From Streptomyces sp. 3214.6 (GTDB lineage Bacteria > Actinomycetota > Actinomycetes > Streptomycetales > Streptomycetaceae), in NCBI RefSeq assembly GCF_900129855.1, contig NZ_LT670819.1:6758001-6822000 (forward strand): a DNA stretch of 64,000 nucleotides. The letters are read 5' to 3'. The notes under the pieces are model-generated. The model was not told the origin of the DNA. It saw only the letters and a program-made list of their open reading frames with translations, and did not search any database. This document shows, one piece after another, positions 17,174 through 25,632 of this stretch (position 1 is its first letter; each line of letters opens with the position of its first letter). The translations under genes and the position numbers were made by a program.

Positions 17174-18157
17174 TCATCTGATCTCCCGCTTGCCGCAGCG
17201 TGCCGGCGCCTCCGCGGCCTCGCGTGTGCGCGGGTGGCCGCTGCCCCGGACACGGATCATGTCGGCCAGCAGCGAGGTGAGCAGGGTGGCAGCCCCGCCC
17301 CTGTCGCCCGAGCGTTCCAGGAGCTCGGCGCTGAACGAGCGCGAGGCGAACAGCCGCACGTCGAGCATCGGCACCGCGACACGTAGTTCCACGACGACGA
17401 ACGCCACCGCGCCGACCACCGTCACGATCCACGCGGCCATCACGGGCGGGGCGGTGTATCCGTCCTGGCCGCCCTGGATGAGCGCGTAGACCAGAGCCGC
17501 GATCGTCACCGTGCCCAGCAGCGCACCGGCCACGTCCAGGCGTTCGCCGCGGGCCAGGGACTCCGTGGCGAACGGGACCGCGACCAGCAGCGTGATCACG
17601 CCCAGAACGGGGTTCGACACGAACACCGCGTGCCAGCTGGAATGGTCGAGCAGGACACCGGCGAGCAGCGGGCCGATGGCCAGGCCGATGCCCGACGCCG
17701 CCGCCCAGACAGTGATCACCTCGGTCCGCCGCTGCGGGTCTGTGAAGGTCGAACCGAGGATGGCCAGGCTGTTGGGCAGGATCAGTGCGCCGCCGAGGCC
17801 GGAGATCAGCTGCGCGGCGATCACCACGGCGGTGGTGTCGGCGGTCGCGGCGAGCAGCCCTCCCGCGATCATGACCACCGCACCGGCGCAGAACATCCGC
17901 TTGCGGCCGAGGAGGTTGCCCAGCGTGCCGGCCGACAGCACCAGACTGGCCACGACCAGCGTGTACGCGCTGGGAATCCAGATCAGCGCACTCGGGCTGA
18001 CGTGCAGATCGGCCTGGATCGCCGACAGCGCCGAGATGGTGGCGGTGATGAGCAGGAACGTCATCATCACGCCCAGGCACATCGCCACCAGCGTGAGAAG
18101 TTCCCTGTGCTGCACGGCAGTTCGTCTGCCGGTCGGCAGGACACGGTCCCTGGTCAT
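17174..18157 (-). pseudogene. Truncated MFS transporter fused to a TPR-protein tail
   Basis: The ATG at 18157 opens a normal DHA2-type MFS transporter: TM1 LVAMCLGVMMTFLLITATIS, the LLGRKRMF loop, and later GIGLAIGPLLAGVLL. After about 279 residues (at LDVRLFASRSFSAEL, about 17322) it switches in frame to LERSGDRGGAATLLTSLLAD, then MIRVRGSGHPRTREA. That tail looks like the end of a Streptomyces tetratricopeptide protein. Roughly the last 40% of the transporter is therefore gone, replaced by a foreign tail at a deletion junction. Unlikely to be functional. Confidence 0.75.
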
Positions 18158-18188
18158 GGAGGTCCTTCCTCGTTTCCCCGCACGGCGC

Positions 18189-18497
18189 CTATGCCTGCTG
18201 GTTGATGAGCCCGGCGTAATAGCTGAGATTCCGCTCGATCTCATCGAGACCGACCTCGGCGATGACCTTGCCCAGCTGCGGACCGACTCGGCGAACTCCG
18301 CCCAGGACGCGCGCAGGTCGGCCACCGGCGGCAGCGTCGACCGGTTGATCTGCGCCTTCGCGCCCAGGACGGACGCCCTGTCGAAGGACGCGATGCGCGC
18401 TGCCACGCCGTTGACGAGGTCATCGAGCTCGGCGTCGGGGACGGCCCGGGTCACCCATCCGTACTTCTCGGCGCGCTCGACGTCGTCGCAAACCATC
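18189..18497 (-). pseudogene. C-terminal fragment of an enoyl-CoA hydratase/isomerase, frameshifted
   Basis: The minus strand reads CDDVERAEKYGWVTRAVPDA, then ELDDLVNGVAARIA and DRASVLGAKAQINRSTLP, a crotonase-family C-terminal half. Near 18280 the frame changes; the continuation LGKVIAEVGLDEIERNL, then SYYAGLINQQA, ends at a TAG at 18189-18191. The catalytic N-terminal half is missing upstream of about 18497. A dead gene piece, lying between the truncated MFS gene and the response regulator. Confidence 0.65.
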
Positions 18498-18514
18498 CCG
18501 AGCGCCCGACGGGG

Positions 18515-19177
18515 TCACCCGCCAGGACGAACCAGTCCGCTCTCGTAGGCCAAGACGACGGCCTGAATCCGGTCGCGAAGGCGCAGTTTGGTGAGGATCC
18601 TGGCCACGTGGGTTTTGACCGTGGTCTCGCCGAGGAACAGCTTCCCCGCGATCTCCGCGTTGTTCAGTCCGCGGGCCACCAGGCTCAGCACCTCGCGCTC
18701 GCGGTCGGAGAGCACGTCGAGCGTTGCGTCGGTGAGCGGAGCGAGGGCACCTGTGATGTAGCGGTCGATCAGCCGCCGCGTCACCGAGGGGGCGATGACC
18801 TTGTCGCCGCGCAGGACGCTGCGGATGGCCACGAGCAGCTCGGCGGTCGGCGCGTCCTTGACGAGGAAGCCGCTCGCTCCCGCACGCAGCGAGGCGTAGA
18901 CGTACTCGTCGCGGTCGCACATGGTGAGGGCCAGTACCTGCGTCCGGGGCAACGCGGCCCGAACCTGCTCGGTCGCCGAGATGCCGTCCAGGCAGGGCAG
19001 CCGTACCTCCATGAGGACGAGGTCCGGGCGCAGGGTGAGCGCCTGCGCCACTGCCGCCTCGCCGTCCCCGGCCTCGCCGACGACCGTGAGGTCCGGCTGG
19101 CCGTCCACGACCAAGCGCAGGCCGGCCCGCATCAACTCCTGGTCGTCGCAGATCAGCACGCTGGCCTCCTGCGTCAT
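18515..19177 (-). CDS. NarL/FixJ-type response regulator with Glu at the phospho-site
   Basis: A 220-residue regulator. The receiver domain (residues 6-120) has the acidic pair Asp11-Asp12, the conserved Thr (LALTM) and Lys (LVKDAP). The residue that should be the phospho-acceptor Asp is Glu57 (LVLMEVRLPCLDG). The LuxR-type HTH is at about 155-205 (REREVLSLVARGLNNAEIAG, then VKTHVARILTKL). Such Asp-to-Glu changes can mimic phosphorylation, so it may be constitutively active. No kinase gene is adjacent. The ATG at 19177 follows GCAGGAG-poor sequence, but the family start is clear. Confidence 0.88.
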   Translation of the reverse strand: MTQEASVLICDDQELMRAGLRLVVDGQPDLTVVGEAGDGEAAVAQALTLRPDLVLMEVRLPCLDGISATEQVRAALPRTQVLALTMCDRDEYVYASLRAGASGFLVKDAPTAELLVAIRSVLRGDKVIAPSVTRRLIDRYITGALAPLTDATLDVLSDREREVLSLVARGLNNAEIAGKLFLGETTVKTHVARILTKLRLRDRIQAVVLAYESGLVRPGG

Positions 19178-19239
19178 GGCGCCCGGCCAAGGCCCCGGTC
19201 GGCCCCGGTGACGAGGACGGTGTGAGTGGAAAGGTTCAT
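19174..19239 (-). pseudogene. 5' stub of an SDR gene
   Basis: From an ATG at 19239 the frame reads MNLSTHTVLVTGADRGLGRA, the cofactor-binding beginning of a short-chain dehydrogenase, then stops at 19174-19176. That stop overlaps the response-regulator start (ATGA). The rest of the SDR gene is missing. The stub still has a good upstream GGAGCC site, so its promoter and leader may now drive the regulator. Confidence 0.55.
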
Positions 19240-19285
19240 GGAAGGCTCCGGTGAGTCGGTCGGTGAGCAAGCGCATCGGTGGAGG

Positions 19286-20440
19286 TCAGCGCGGTGGGAT
19301 CGGCTTCGCACGCGCCCTCCCCGGCTGATGGCGGTCTTCGAACACGGCCAGCGCGACGACTATTGCGGCGGCGACGACGGCCGACAGGCAGGCCGGCACC
19401 GCTGTCGTGACCGCGCATCCGACGACCAGGGCGGACAGCGTGACCAGCCGTGCCGGGCTCAGTGCGTCGAACAGGGTCGCCCCGTGCCAGGTCTGCGCCC
19501 CGATGTAGAGGGCCGGCCCGCCGAAGAGGAGCAGGTTCGTGGTGATTCCGGCGTGCTCCACCGGATGGGCGATGACCCGTTCGTCGCCCGCGGCGGCGGC
19601 GATGACTCCGGCGACGGAGGCCATGAGGCTGATGACGCCGCTGCGCCCCGCCCGTATGGGGTCCTCGGTCCGCTCGTAGTGGCGGACGACGTGTTCTGAG
19701 CGGCTGAAGAACAGCCAGAACAACGCGATGGTGCCGGTGAGCGCGACACCGCTGGTCAGCAGGGTCATGGGCGCGTACGGCGCCGTGGTGAGCGCGGTGC
19801 CGGTGGTCATGATCGTCTCGCCGAACGCGATGATCATGAACAGTCGGCCGCGTTCCAGCAGGTGGCCGCCGGCGAAGGCGACCTCTCGGGAGTCCAGCCT
19901 GCGGCCGGGCAGTGGATGCGCCGCCCAGGTGCCCGCCAGCTCGATCAGGATGGCGACGGCCCACCAGGTCAGCCGCGCGCCGCCGTCGACCGCCGCGCCG
20001 ATCAGCCACAGAGGTGCGGCCGCGACGAACCAGACCAGGACGCGGATGAAGTGCTCCTGGTTGACCCGGTCGAGACCGACGGCCAGCAGCCACACGGTCC
20101 GGCCGATGTGAATGAGCAGGAAGGTGGCGACGAAGACCCAGCCGGCGTCGCCGAAGGCTCGTGGGATCGCGGCGTTCATGAACAGCCCCGCGAGCATGAC
20201 CCCCAGCAGCATCCGCCTGGTCCGCGGGTTCTCGGCCGGGACGAGGGTGACCGCCCAGGTGGTGTACGCCCACGCCGCGTAGACGGCGAGGTAGAGCACG
20301 AGCGCCTGGGCGGCGCCGGTCCAGGTGGGATGTACGAGGAGCCGGTGTGACAACTGGCCGATCGCGAAGACATAGACCAGGTCGAAGAACAGCTCCAGCG
20401 GCGTGACCTCCCGGCGCGCCGGGTCGCTGGTCACCTGCAC
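19286..20440 (-). CDS. LtrA family membrane protein (low temperature requirement A-like)
   Basis: About 384 residues with roughly ten hydrophobic segments. The N-terminal signature EVTPLELFFDLVYVFAIGQL and the central FMIIAFGETIMTTG are hallmarks of the LtrA family. The GTG at 20440 was chosen because AGGAGA lies 6 nt upstream. The molecular function is poorly known in bacteria; the name comes from a Listeria cold-growth phenotype. The gene lies 74 bp downstream of a truncated hydrolase on the same strand. Confidence 0.82.
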   Translation of the reverse strand: MQVTSDPARREVTPLELFFDLVYVFAIGQLSHRLLVHPTWTGAAQALVLYLAVYAAWAYTTWAVTLVPAENPRTRRMLLGVMLAGLFMNAAIPRAFGDAGWVFVATFLLIHIGRTVWLLAVGLDRVNQEHFIRVLVWFVAAAPLWLIGAAVDGGARLTWWAVAILIELAGTWAAHPLPGRRLDSREVAFAGGHLLERGRLFMIIAFGETIMTTGTALTTAPYAPMTLLTSGVALTGTIALFWLFFSRSEHVVRHYERTEDPIRAGRSGVISLMASVAGVIAAAAGDERVIAHPVEHAGITTNLLLFGGPALYIGAQTWHGATLFDALSPARLVTLSALVVGCAVTTAVPACLSAVVAAAIVVALAVFEDRHQPGRARAKPIPPR

Positions 20441-20514
20441 GATGACTCTCCTCAGTGCGGGAGGCGTCCCGACTTTTGTGGTGCCTCCTGTGGGGCCGGT
20501 GTCCGTGTGAACGG

Positions 20515-21180
20515 TCAGTCGGCGAGGAAGGCGCTCACCTGGCGGGCGAAGTCCTTGGCGTGCTGGAAGAGGAAGGCGTGCCCGGCGTCGCTGTAGGCGA
20601 CGAGGGTGGCGTGGTTGAGGTGCTGGACGGCGGTGTAGGAGGCCAGGGCGGGGATCATCGCGTCCTGCATGCCGGTGGCGTACAGGACGGGTTGTTCGAT
20701 GGACGCCAGGTGCGCCCGCACCTGCTCGAAGGGGATCTGCGCGTCCTTGCCGATCGCGGTGATCTGGCCCATGGCCGCTGCCTCGGACACGTCGGGGCGT
20801 CCGGTGGCCAGCCGGGTGGCGACCCGGGCGAGGTGTGCGTACCCGGCGGCGCGTCCGGTGTCCGTCTCGGGGAAGAACAGGAACACCAGGTCGTCCCCGG
20901 TGACTTCGGGCTTGGTCATGGTGGCTCGCACCTTGGGGTCCGGGTCGGGGGCGCCGGGCATCGTGCCGCCGGGGTTGGCGGCCGCCACGACCAGCTTGCG
21001 GACCAGGTGGGGCCGGGTGCGGGCGATGTGCTGGGCGACGGTGCCGCCCAGGGTCCAGCCGAGCAGGTCGACCTGCGTGAGGCCGAGGGCCTCGATGAAC
21101 TCGACGGCGCCGTCGGCGAGTCCCTCGACGGAGTCGCGTGGGGCGCCGGTGGTGTAGCCGGTGCCGACGTCTCCGCACGG
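20515..21180 (-). pseudogene. Alpha/beta hydrolase lacking its N-terminus
   Basis: Homology begins abruptly at GTGYTTGAPRDSVEGLADGA, which in intact relatives lies about 60 residues into the protein; the first strands and the oxyanion-hole region are missing. The rest is well kept: elbow LLGWTLGGTVAQ, MTKPEVTGDDLVFLFFPET and AGHAFLFQH near the end. The elbow residue is Thr, where Ser is usual. Upstream sequence switches to the 58-bp repeat and unrelated DNA, so this is a 5'-truncated gene. Confidence 0.65.
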
Positions 21181-21244
21181 CGTAGGGCCACCCGCCATAA
21201 CGGCCGCTGGGGCTCCACCCTGGGTGGCGGACGGACCTGTGCGC

Positions 21245-21302
21245 TGGAAGGGGAATCCGCTGCGGGCGAGTTCGAGAGCCCCTTTCGAGCTGGCACGATC
21301 GC
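21245..21302. repeat. 58-bp diverged repeat, copy B
   Basis: Ungapped match to 11139-11196 at about 76% identity by eye. It lies just upstream of the truncated hydrolase, close to the breakpoint at about 21180. It may mark the end of an inserted or deleted segment. No coding function can be assigned. Confidence 0.4.
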
Positions 21303-21504
21303 ATGTTAGACCCGTGCCATTTTTGCTGTGCGACGGAGTTGGGGACGCGTGGGGGAAATCGATGGTTGCGCCGGCTTCTGACCTCGGTGATCGATGTCTC
21401 CGGGGCGCATCAGCGGTCCTTCCACTGCACCGGCAATAAAACGCGGAGCTGTCCCGCCTGCGCGGAGCCGACGAGATCGCGACCACCGAATACCAGGGCG
21501 ACTA

Positions 21505-21593
21505 CGAGCTATCCCCGCGTGCGGGGCCGAACGGTGTCGTCACGGGTGCCGGCGTCCACCGCGGACCTATCCCCGCGAACAGGGGGGTTGGGA
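21505..21593. repeat. Two CRISPR-like repeats (degenerate, tentative)
   Basis: Two segments share CTATCCCCGCG and are followed by G-runs that pair back with it: CGAGCTATCCCCGCGTGCGG from 21505 and GGACCTATCCCCGCGAACAG from 21563. The spacing is 58 bp, and the shape (CCCCGCG-loop-CGGGG) is that of actinobacterial type I-E repeats. A weaker third match begins at 21445, 60 bp earlier. There are no cas genes in the window, and the repeats differ at several positions. At best this is a decayed array end. Confidence 0.25.
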
Positions 21594-21762
21594 ACTGCTG
21601 CCAGCTGACAGTGCCTGGGCACGTTTGAGCGTGCATGAGTAAGCGCTGCGGCTCCGACGCGCGGATTCGATGGAACGGGAGTTCTCGGGTCGAATGCGTG
21701 ACCTTTGAGGGAGAGGCTCGTTGTGCGGTGAGGGATCTGCGGCATCGGGCGGGGGTGAGGGC

Positions 21763-22056
21763 ATGGGCGGGCTGCGCGAGGTGGCGGCGCCGTTTGTCGC
21801 TCTGGGCCCTTCCGGTGTGGCGATCCGTACCCGGCTGGGGGACCTCACGCCTGAGGACGAGAAGGTTCTGCGCTTGGTGGGGGCGCACCTGGGCTCGCTC
21901 GCCTCGAAGGACCTCAAAGCGCGTTGCGCTGACGGCCTGGAGCACTCCGCCGAGACGTGGGCGGCCCGGAAGCGGGAGCTGACGGGCGAGGCGTCGTCCA
22001 GGTGGGCGGGCAGCATCACCAAGGCCACGCACGATCAGTGGGCGCTCGCCCGGCGA
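21763..22056 (+). mobile_element. N-terminal fragment of an IS605 OrfB/TnpB-like transposase
   Basis: From the ATG at 21763 the frame reads VAIRTRLGDLTPEDEKVLRL, then VGAHLGSLASKDLKARCADG and RKRELTGEASSRWAGSITKA, then THDQWALARR. This resembles the start of OrfB-type transposases common in Streptomyces. Homology stops near 22056 and the RuvC-like catalytic domain is missing, so this is an inactive scrap. It ends about 45 bp from the stop of the CoA-lyase gene on the other strand. Confidence 0.55.
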
Positions 22057-22099
22057 CCACCTGATCATCTCCTCGCCGGTAGCGGGCGGCGTTTCGTGA

Positions 22100-23086
22100 T
22101 CACAGGCCGGACGGCGGGAGTTCATCAGTCATCCGAATCTGCGCCCTGTGTCGTCGGAGAACAAGGCGTGCCGTAGAGGCCATGGCCTCGTCGACCATCT
22201 CGCCTTGGAAGGTCACAGCGCCCCTCCCGTCCTCCTGTGCCGCCTCGACCGCTGCTATCAGCTCTGCGCAGCGGTCCAGTTCGTCGGGGCTGGGAGAGAA
22301 CACCTGGTTGATCACGGGGACATGGGAAGGGTGGATCGCCATCATCCCCTCGTAGCCGAGGGAGCGGTTCTGTTCGGCGAAGGCGCGGAGCCCCGGCAGG
22401 TCGGTGATGCGCGTCCACAATCCGCTGACCGGGCACGGCACCTCGGCTGCCCTGGCGTCCAGCAGAACGCGGGAGCGCAGTGCCACCGTTTCGGTTCCCT
22501 CTGGGCTCCAGCGGTAACCGACGGCGCGTTCCACGTCGCCGCCGGGTGCGGTGAGAGCGCCCAAGTAGGCGATACGCGGGACGGCTCGGGCGATGTCGTA
22601 GGCCTCGCGCAAGCCACGGGCCGTCTCCAGCAGGGGCACCAGGGCGACCTGTCCCGGGGACAGGCCCTGTTCCTGTTCGCACCAGCCCAGCAGGCGGTCG
22701 GCAAGCTTCACGTCCTGGGCGGAGCAGACTTTGGGGAGCACGATACCGGCGAGCCCGGGCCGTACGACCGCACGCAGTTCCTCGGCCTCCGCCCAACCGT
22801 CCAGGGGGTTGACACGGACGAACAGCGCCATCCGTCCCGCCTGATCCGCCGGCGCGGCGGCGGCCCGCGCGATGGCGTCGGCCACCTGCGCACGGGCAGC
22901 GAGCTTGCCCGGGGCGGGCACCGCGTCCTCCAGGTCGAGGATGGCTGCGTCGGCGCCCGCCGCTTGGGCCTTGGGCAGCCAGTCGGTTCTGGTGCCGGGG
23001 ACGAAGAGCAGGGAGCGCAGCGGGGGCCGGTCGACCGCTGCCGCGTCCACCTCGGCAAGCCTCTTCGAAGACGCTTCAGATGACAT
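22100..23086 (-). CDS. HpcH/HpaI aldolase / CitE-type acyl-CoA lyase
   Basis: A 328-residue TIM-barrel lyase of the citrate-lyase-beta/malyl-CoA-lyase family. RSLLFVPGTRTDWLPKA is at residues about 24-40, AILDLEDAVP has the metal-binding acid, LFVRVNPL the substrate Arg, IVLPKV is present, and LVPLLETARGL the second metal Glu. Relatives cleave (3S)-malyl-, citramalyl- or similar beta-hydroxyacyl-CoA esters to acetyl-CoA plus a keto acid. The start overlaps the upstream CoA-transferase gene by 11 bp, so the two probably act in sequence. Confidence 0.88.
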   Translation of the reverse strand: MSSEASSKRLAEVDAAAVDRPPLRSLLFVPGTRTDWLPKAQAAGADAAILDLEDAVPAPGKLAARAQVADAIARAAAAPADQAGRMALFVRVNPLDGWAEAEELRAVVRPGLAGIVLPKVCSAQDVKLADRLLGWCEQEQGLSPGQVALVPLLETARGLREAYDIARAVPRIAYLGALTAPGGDVERAVGYRWSPEGTETVALRSRVLLDARAAEVPCPVSGLWTRITDLPGLRAFAEQNRSLGYEGMMAIHPSHVPVINQVFSPSPDELDRCAELIAAVEAAQEDGRGAVTFQGEMVDEAMASTARLVLRRHRAQIRMTDELPPSGL

Positions 23087-24293
23087 CGCTCTTCTCCAGG
23101 TCGGCCAGCTCGTTCTCGCTGAGTCCGAGCCACTGCCCGTAGACGAGGTGGTTGTCCTGCCCGAGGGTGGGACCCGTCCGCCAGACCCGGCCGGGCCGCT
23201 GCCGGAAGTGCGGGATCACCGCCTGCATGCGCACCGGACCGAGGTCGGGGTCGTCGACGGTGATGATGTCTTCGCGTTCGGCGTACACGGGGTCGGCGGC
23301 GATGTCCGCGGCGTCGAACACCCGTGAGGCCACGACTTCGGCGCGGGCGAACTCCTCGAGGCACTGGCCGGTGCCTCGCTCCGCCACCCAGTTCCGCAGG
23401 CCCTCGTCCAGTAGTGCGCGCCGGTCGTGCTGTTGCCGCGCCGTGGCGAACTCCTTCTCGGGGAGTCCCAGCAGGCGGGCGATGTTGCGGACCGAGCGCA
23501 GCGTCGCGGAGGTCACTGTGATCCACTCGCCGTCGCGGGAGAGGTAGGTGTTGATCACGGCCGCGGGGGCGACCGCCAGCTGGTTGCCGGAGCGTTCGGG
23601 CACTCGTCCCAACTGGTCGTGGACGATGACCTGCCACTCGACGAGACGGAACAGGGACTCGAAGAGAGCGAGGTCGATCCACTCGCCGTCGAAATCGGGG
23701 TCGTGGTCACGGCGGTGCAGGGCGGCCAGGACGGCGTAGGCGCCCATCAGGCCGGTCACGGCGTCGCCGTGCGAGAAGCCGGTGTGGACGGGCGGGCCGT
23801 CGGGAAAGCCGGTCAGGTGGACGACTCCGCTGCGCGCCTCACCCATCTTGCCGAAGCCTGGGGCGTCCGCCTGTGACGAGGTGGCGCCGAAGCCGGAGAT
23901 CTGCAGTAGTACGGCCCGGGGGTTGATCCGGTGCACGGAGGCCCAGTCGAGTCCCCAGCTGCGCAGGCGTCCGGCGCGCAGGGTGACGATGACGACGTCG
24001 GCCCAGGCGATGAGTCGGCGGGCGACGGTCCGGCCGGCCTCGTGATGCAGATCGAGGGTGACCGAGCGTTTGTTACGGCCGGCGACCTTGAACCACAGGG
24101 GGACACCGTCACGTTGCGGCCCCATGGCGCGGGCCGCGTCTCCGGTGCCGGGGGGTTCCACGTGTACGACGTCGGCCCCTTGGTCGGCGAGCATCGAACC
24201 CGCCAGCGGCCCGGCCACCACATGGGCGAACTCGACCACTTTCAGCCCTTGCAACTGCCCGCGTCCGGTGGTGTTCCGCTCGTCGTCCGACAC
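23076..24293 (-). CDS. CaiB/BaiF (class III) CoA-transferase
   Basis: A 405-residue family III CoA-transferase. VVEFAHVVAGPLAGSMLADQ opens the fold, GRNKRSVTLDLHHEAG follows, and HGDAVTGLMGAY carries Asp177, which fits the catalytic Asp that forms the acyl anhydride. It moves CoA from a donor such as succinyl-CoA to a carboxylic acid. With the overlapping CitE-like lyase it makes a two-step activation and cleavage module for a hydroxy-dicarboxylate; malate or citramalate are candidates, not proven. A LysR-type palindrome lies 140 bp upstream. Confidence 0.9.
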   Translation of the reverse strand: MSDDERNTTGRGQLQGLKVVEFAHVVAGPLAGSMLADQGADVVHVEPPGTGDAARAMGPQRDGVPLWFKVAGRNKRSVTLDLHHEAGRTVARRLIAWADVVIVTLRAGRLRSWGLDWASVHRINPRAVLLQISGFGATSSQADAPGFGKMGEARSGVVHLTGFPDGPPVHTGFSHGDAVTGLMGAYAVLAALHRRDHDPDFDGEWIDLALFESLFRLVEWQVIVHDQLGRVPERSGNQLAVAPAAVINTYLSRDGEWITVTSATLRSVRNIARLLGLPEKEFATARQQHDRRALLDEGLRNWVAERGTGQCLEEFARAEVVASRVFDAADIAADPVYAEREDIITVDDPDLGPVRMQAVIPHFRQRPGRVWRTGPTLGQDNHLVYGQWLGLSENELADLEKSDVI

Positions 24294-24433
24294 TGATGTG
24301 CTCCCTCGCCCCTGCGGTTCGCCTCGGTTCCCGACCGCGTCGTCCGCGTTGGTGCAACACGGTCGTCGCGGTTCGGGTCTTCAGATTGCAGGAGCAGAGA
24401 AATGCCTGTCGAGCAACAGAAGGCCATCAATCC

Positions 24434-24448
24434 ATGCGAAGAACGCAT
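24434..24448. promoter_or_regulatory. LysR-type box upstream of the CoA-transferase operon
   Basis: A perfect palindrome, ATGCG-AAGAA-CGCAT, in the gap between the LysR gene and the CoA-transferase gene. Its half-sites are identical to the palindrome at 25486-25500 in the LysR/CitMHS divergent region, and both are followed by GAA or GAAC-like sequence. Size and symmetry fit the T-N11-A LysR box. Confidence 0.65.
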
Positions 24449-24524
24449 GAATCGGGAAGGGGTGGGAGCGTTGGGCGACCCGGGTGGTGCGGAGCCTCGG
24501 GCCCCTGGCACACCCCAGGCGGCC

Positions 24525-25451
24525 TCATGCCCAGGAAACCCCGGGCGGAAGAGCGCGGCCCTGGAGACGGAACTCTTCGAGCGTCTGAAGGAACCGCTCC
24601 GTCACGGTCGGGAGCGTTCGCCGAACGCGCAGCGCGATGTCCAGGCGCCGGTACACCACGGGGTCCACCAGAGGACGGCAGACGACGGGCCCGGCACCCA
24701 TCAGCGGGAGCACGAGGGCGGGCATCGCCGACACCCCGAGGCCGGCGGCCACGAGTCCGCCCACCGTCGCGATACTGCCCGCCTCGGCCGCCGGTACCGC
24801 ATGTACGTCGATCTGGGCGAACGCCGCATCGGTGAGGCGACGCACGCTCGAGTCGCGCCCGACGGCCAGGAACGGCTGACGAGCCAGGTCGTCCCAGGCG
24901 ATCTCGGGGCGGTCGGCGAGCGGGTGGTCTTCCGGCAGCACCGCGACGAAGCGGTCCCTGACCAGGGGGCGGTGCTCCAACTGTTCGGGAGGGTCCCCGA
25001 CAGTGGTGATCGCGAAGTCGGCGTCACCGGACAGGACCCGGTCCAGTACCAGCCGCTCCAGGCCGTCGAGGAGGCGTACCGCCACCTGCGGCCGCCGCTC
25101 GCGGAAGTCGGAGATCACCTGCGGCAGGAGTACCGCGGCAACCGAGGGAAGGGTCGCCACGGCGACTGTTCCCGACTCGCCGAGCAGGAATCGCCTGAGC
25201 TCCTTCATGCCCGCGCGGTGAGCGGTGACGATCTGCTCGGCGATACGCAGGGCTTCGACGCCCGCCGCGGTCAACTGCACATTACGGGTGTCCCGTTCGA
25301 GGAGTCGGACGCCGAGCAGTCGCTCCAGGTCCGCGACCGCGCGGCTGAGCGAGGACTGGGACACGTGCATCTCCGCGGCGGCCGCGGTGAAGCTCGCGGC
25401 CCGGGCGACGGCCGTGTACGCCGCCAGTTGACGCAAGGTGGTGGACTCCAT
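24525..25451 (-). CDS. LysR-family transcriptional regulator of the CoA-transferase/CitMHS locus
   Basis: 308 residues from the ATG at 25451 (the frame is open further upstream, but this start gives the canonical LysR opening MESTTLRQLAAYTAVARAAS). The HTH is at about residues 17-37 (FTAAAAEMHVSQSSLSRAVA), and the effector domain at about 90-300. It is divergent from the citrate-type transporter and upstream of the CoA-transferase/lyase pair. Identical palindromes in front of both units make it their probable regulator, with the imported acid or its CoA ester as a likely inducer. Confidence 0.92.
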   Translation of the reverse strand: MESTTLRQLAAYTAVARAASFTAAAAEMHVSQSSLSRAVADLERLLGVRLLERDTRNVQLTAAGVEALRIAEQIVTAHRAGMKELRRFLLGESGTVAVATLPSVAAVLLPQVISDFRERRPQVAVRLLDGLERLVLDRVLSGDADFAITTVGDPPEQLEHRPLVRDRFVAVLPEDHPLADRPEIAWDDLARQPFLAVGRDSSVRRLTDAAFAQIDVHAVPAAEAGSIATVGGLVAAGLGVSAMPALVLPLMGAGPVVCRPLVDPVVYRRLDIALRVRRTLPTVTERFLQTLEEFRLQGRALPPGVSWA

Positions 25452-25485
25452 GGCCCACGAGCGTAGGGCGCGCCCGCTTGAATTG

Positions 25486-25500
25486 ATGCGCTTATCGCAT
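25486..25500. promoter_or_regulatory. LysR-type box in the LysR/CitMHS divergent promoter
   Basis: A perfect palindrome, ATGCG-CTTAT-CGCAT, centred 42 bp upstream of the LysR start. It shares both half-sites with 24434-24448. This position would allow autoregulation of the LysR gene and control of the transporter gene at 25633. Confidence 0.7.
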
Positions 25501-25632
25501 GAACAGATCTCGGTTTGATGCTGGACACTGAGCCGTCGGTGCTTCGAAACTCTCGCGTAACACCTCGGTCTGTCCCCGCCCAGCCCCCGCCCACCGTCGC
25601 CGAGGGCCGTCCCCGAGAAAGCGAGCGCCGCC

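Noticed and set aside
21505..21593. A genuine CRISPR array
   Set aside because: Only two imperfect repeats, unequal period (60 and 58 bp with the weak third copy) and no cas genes; kept only as a tentative relic.
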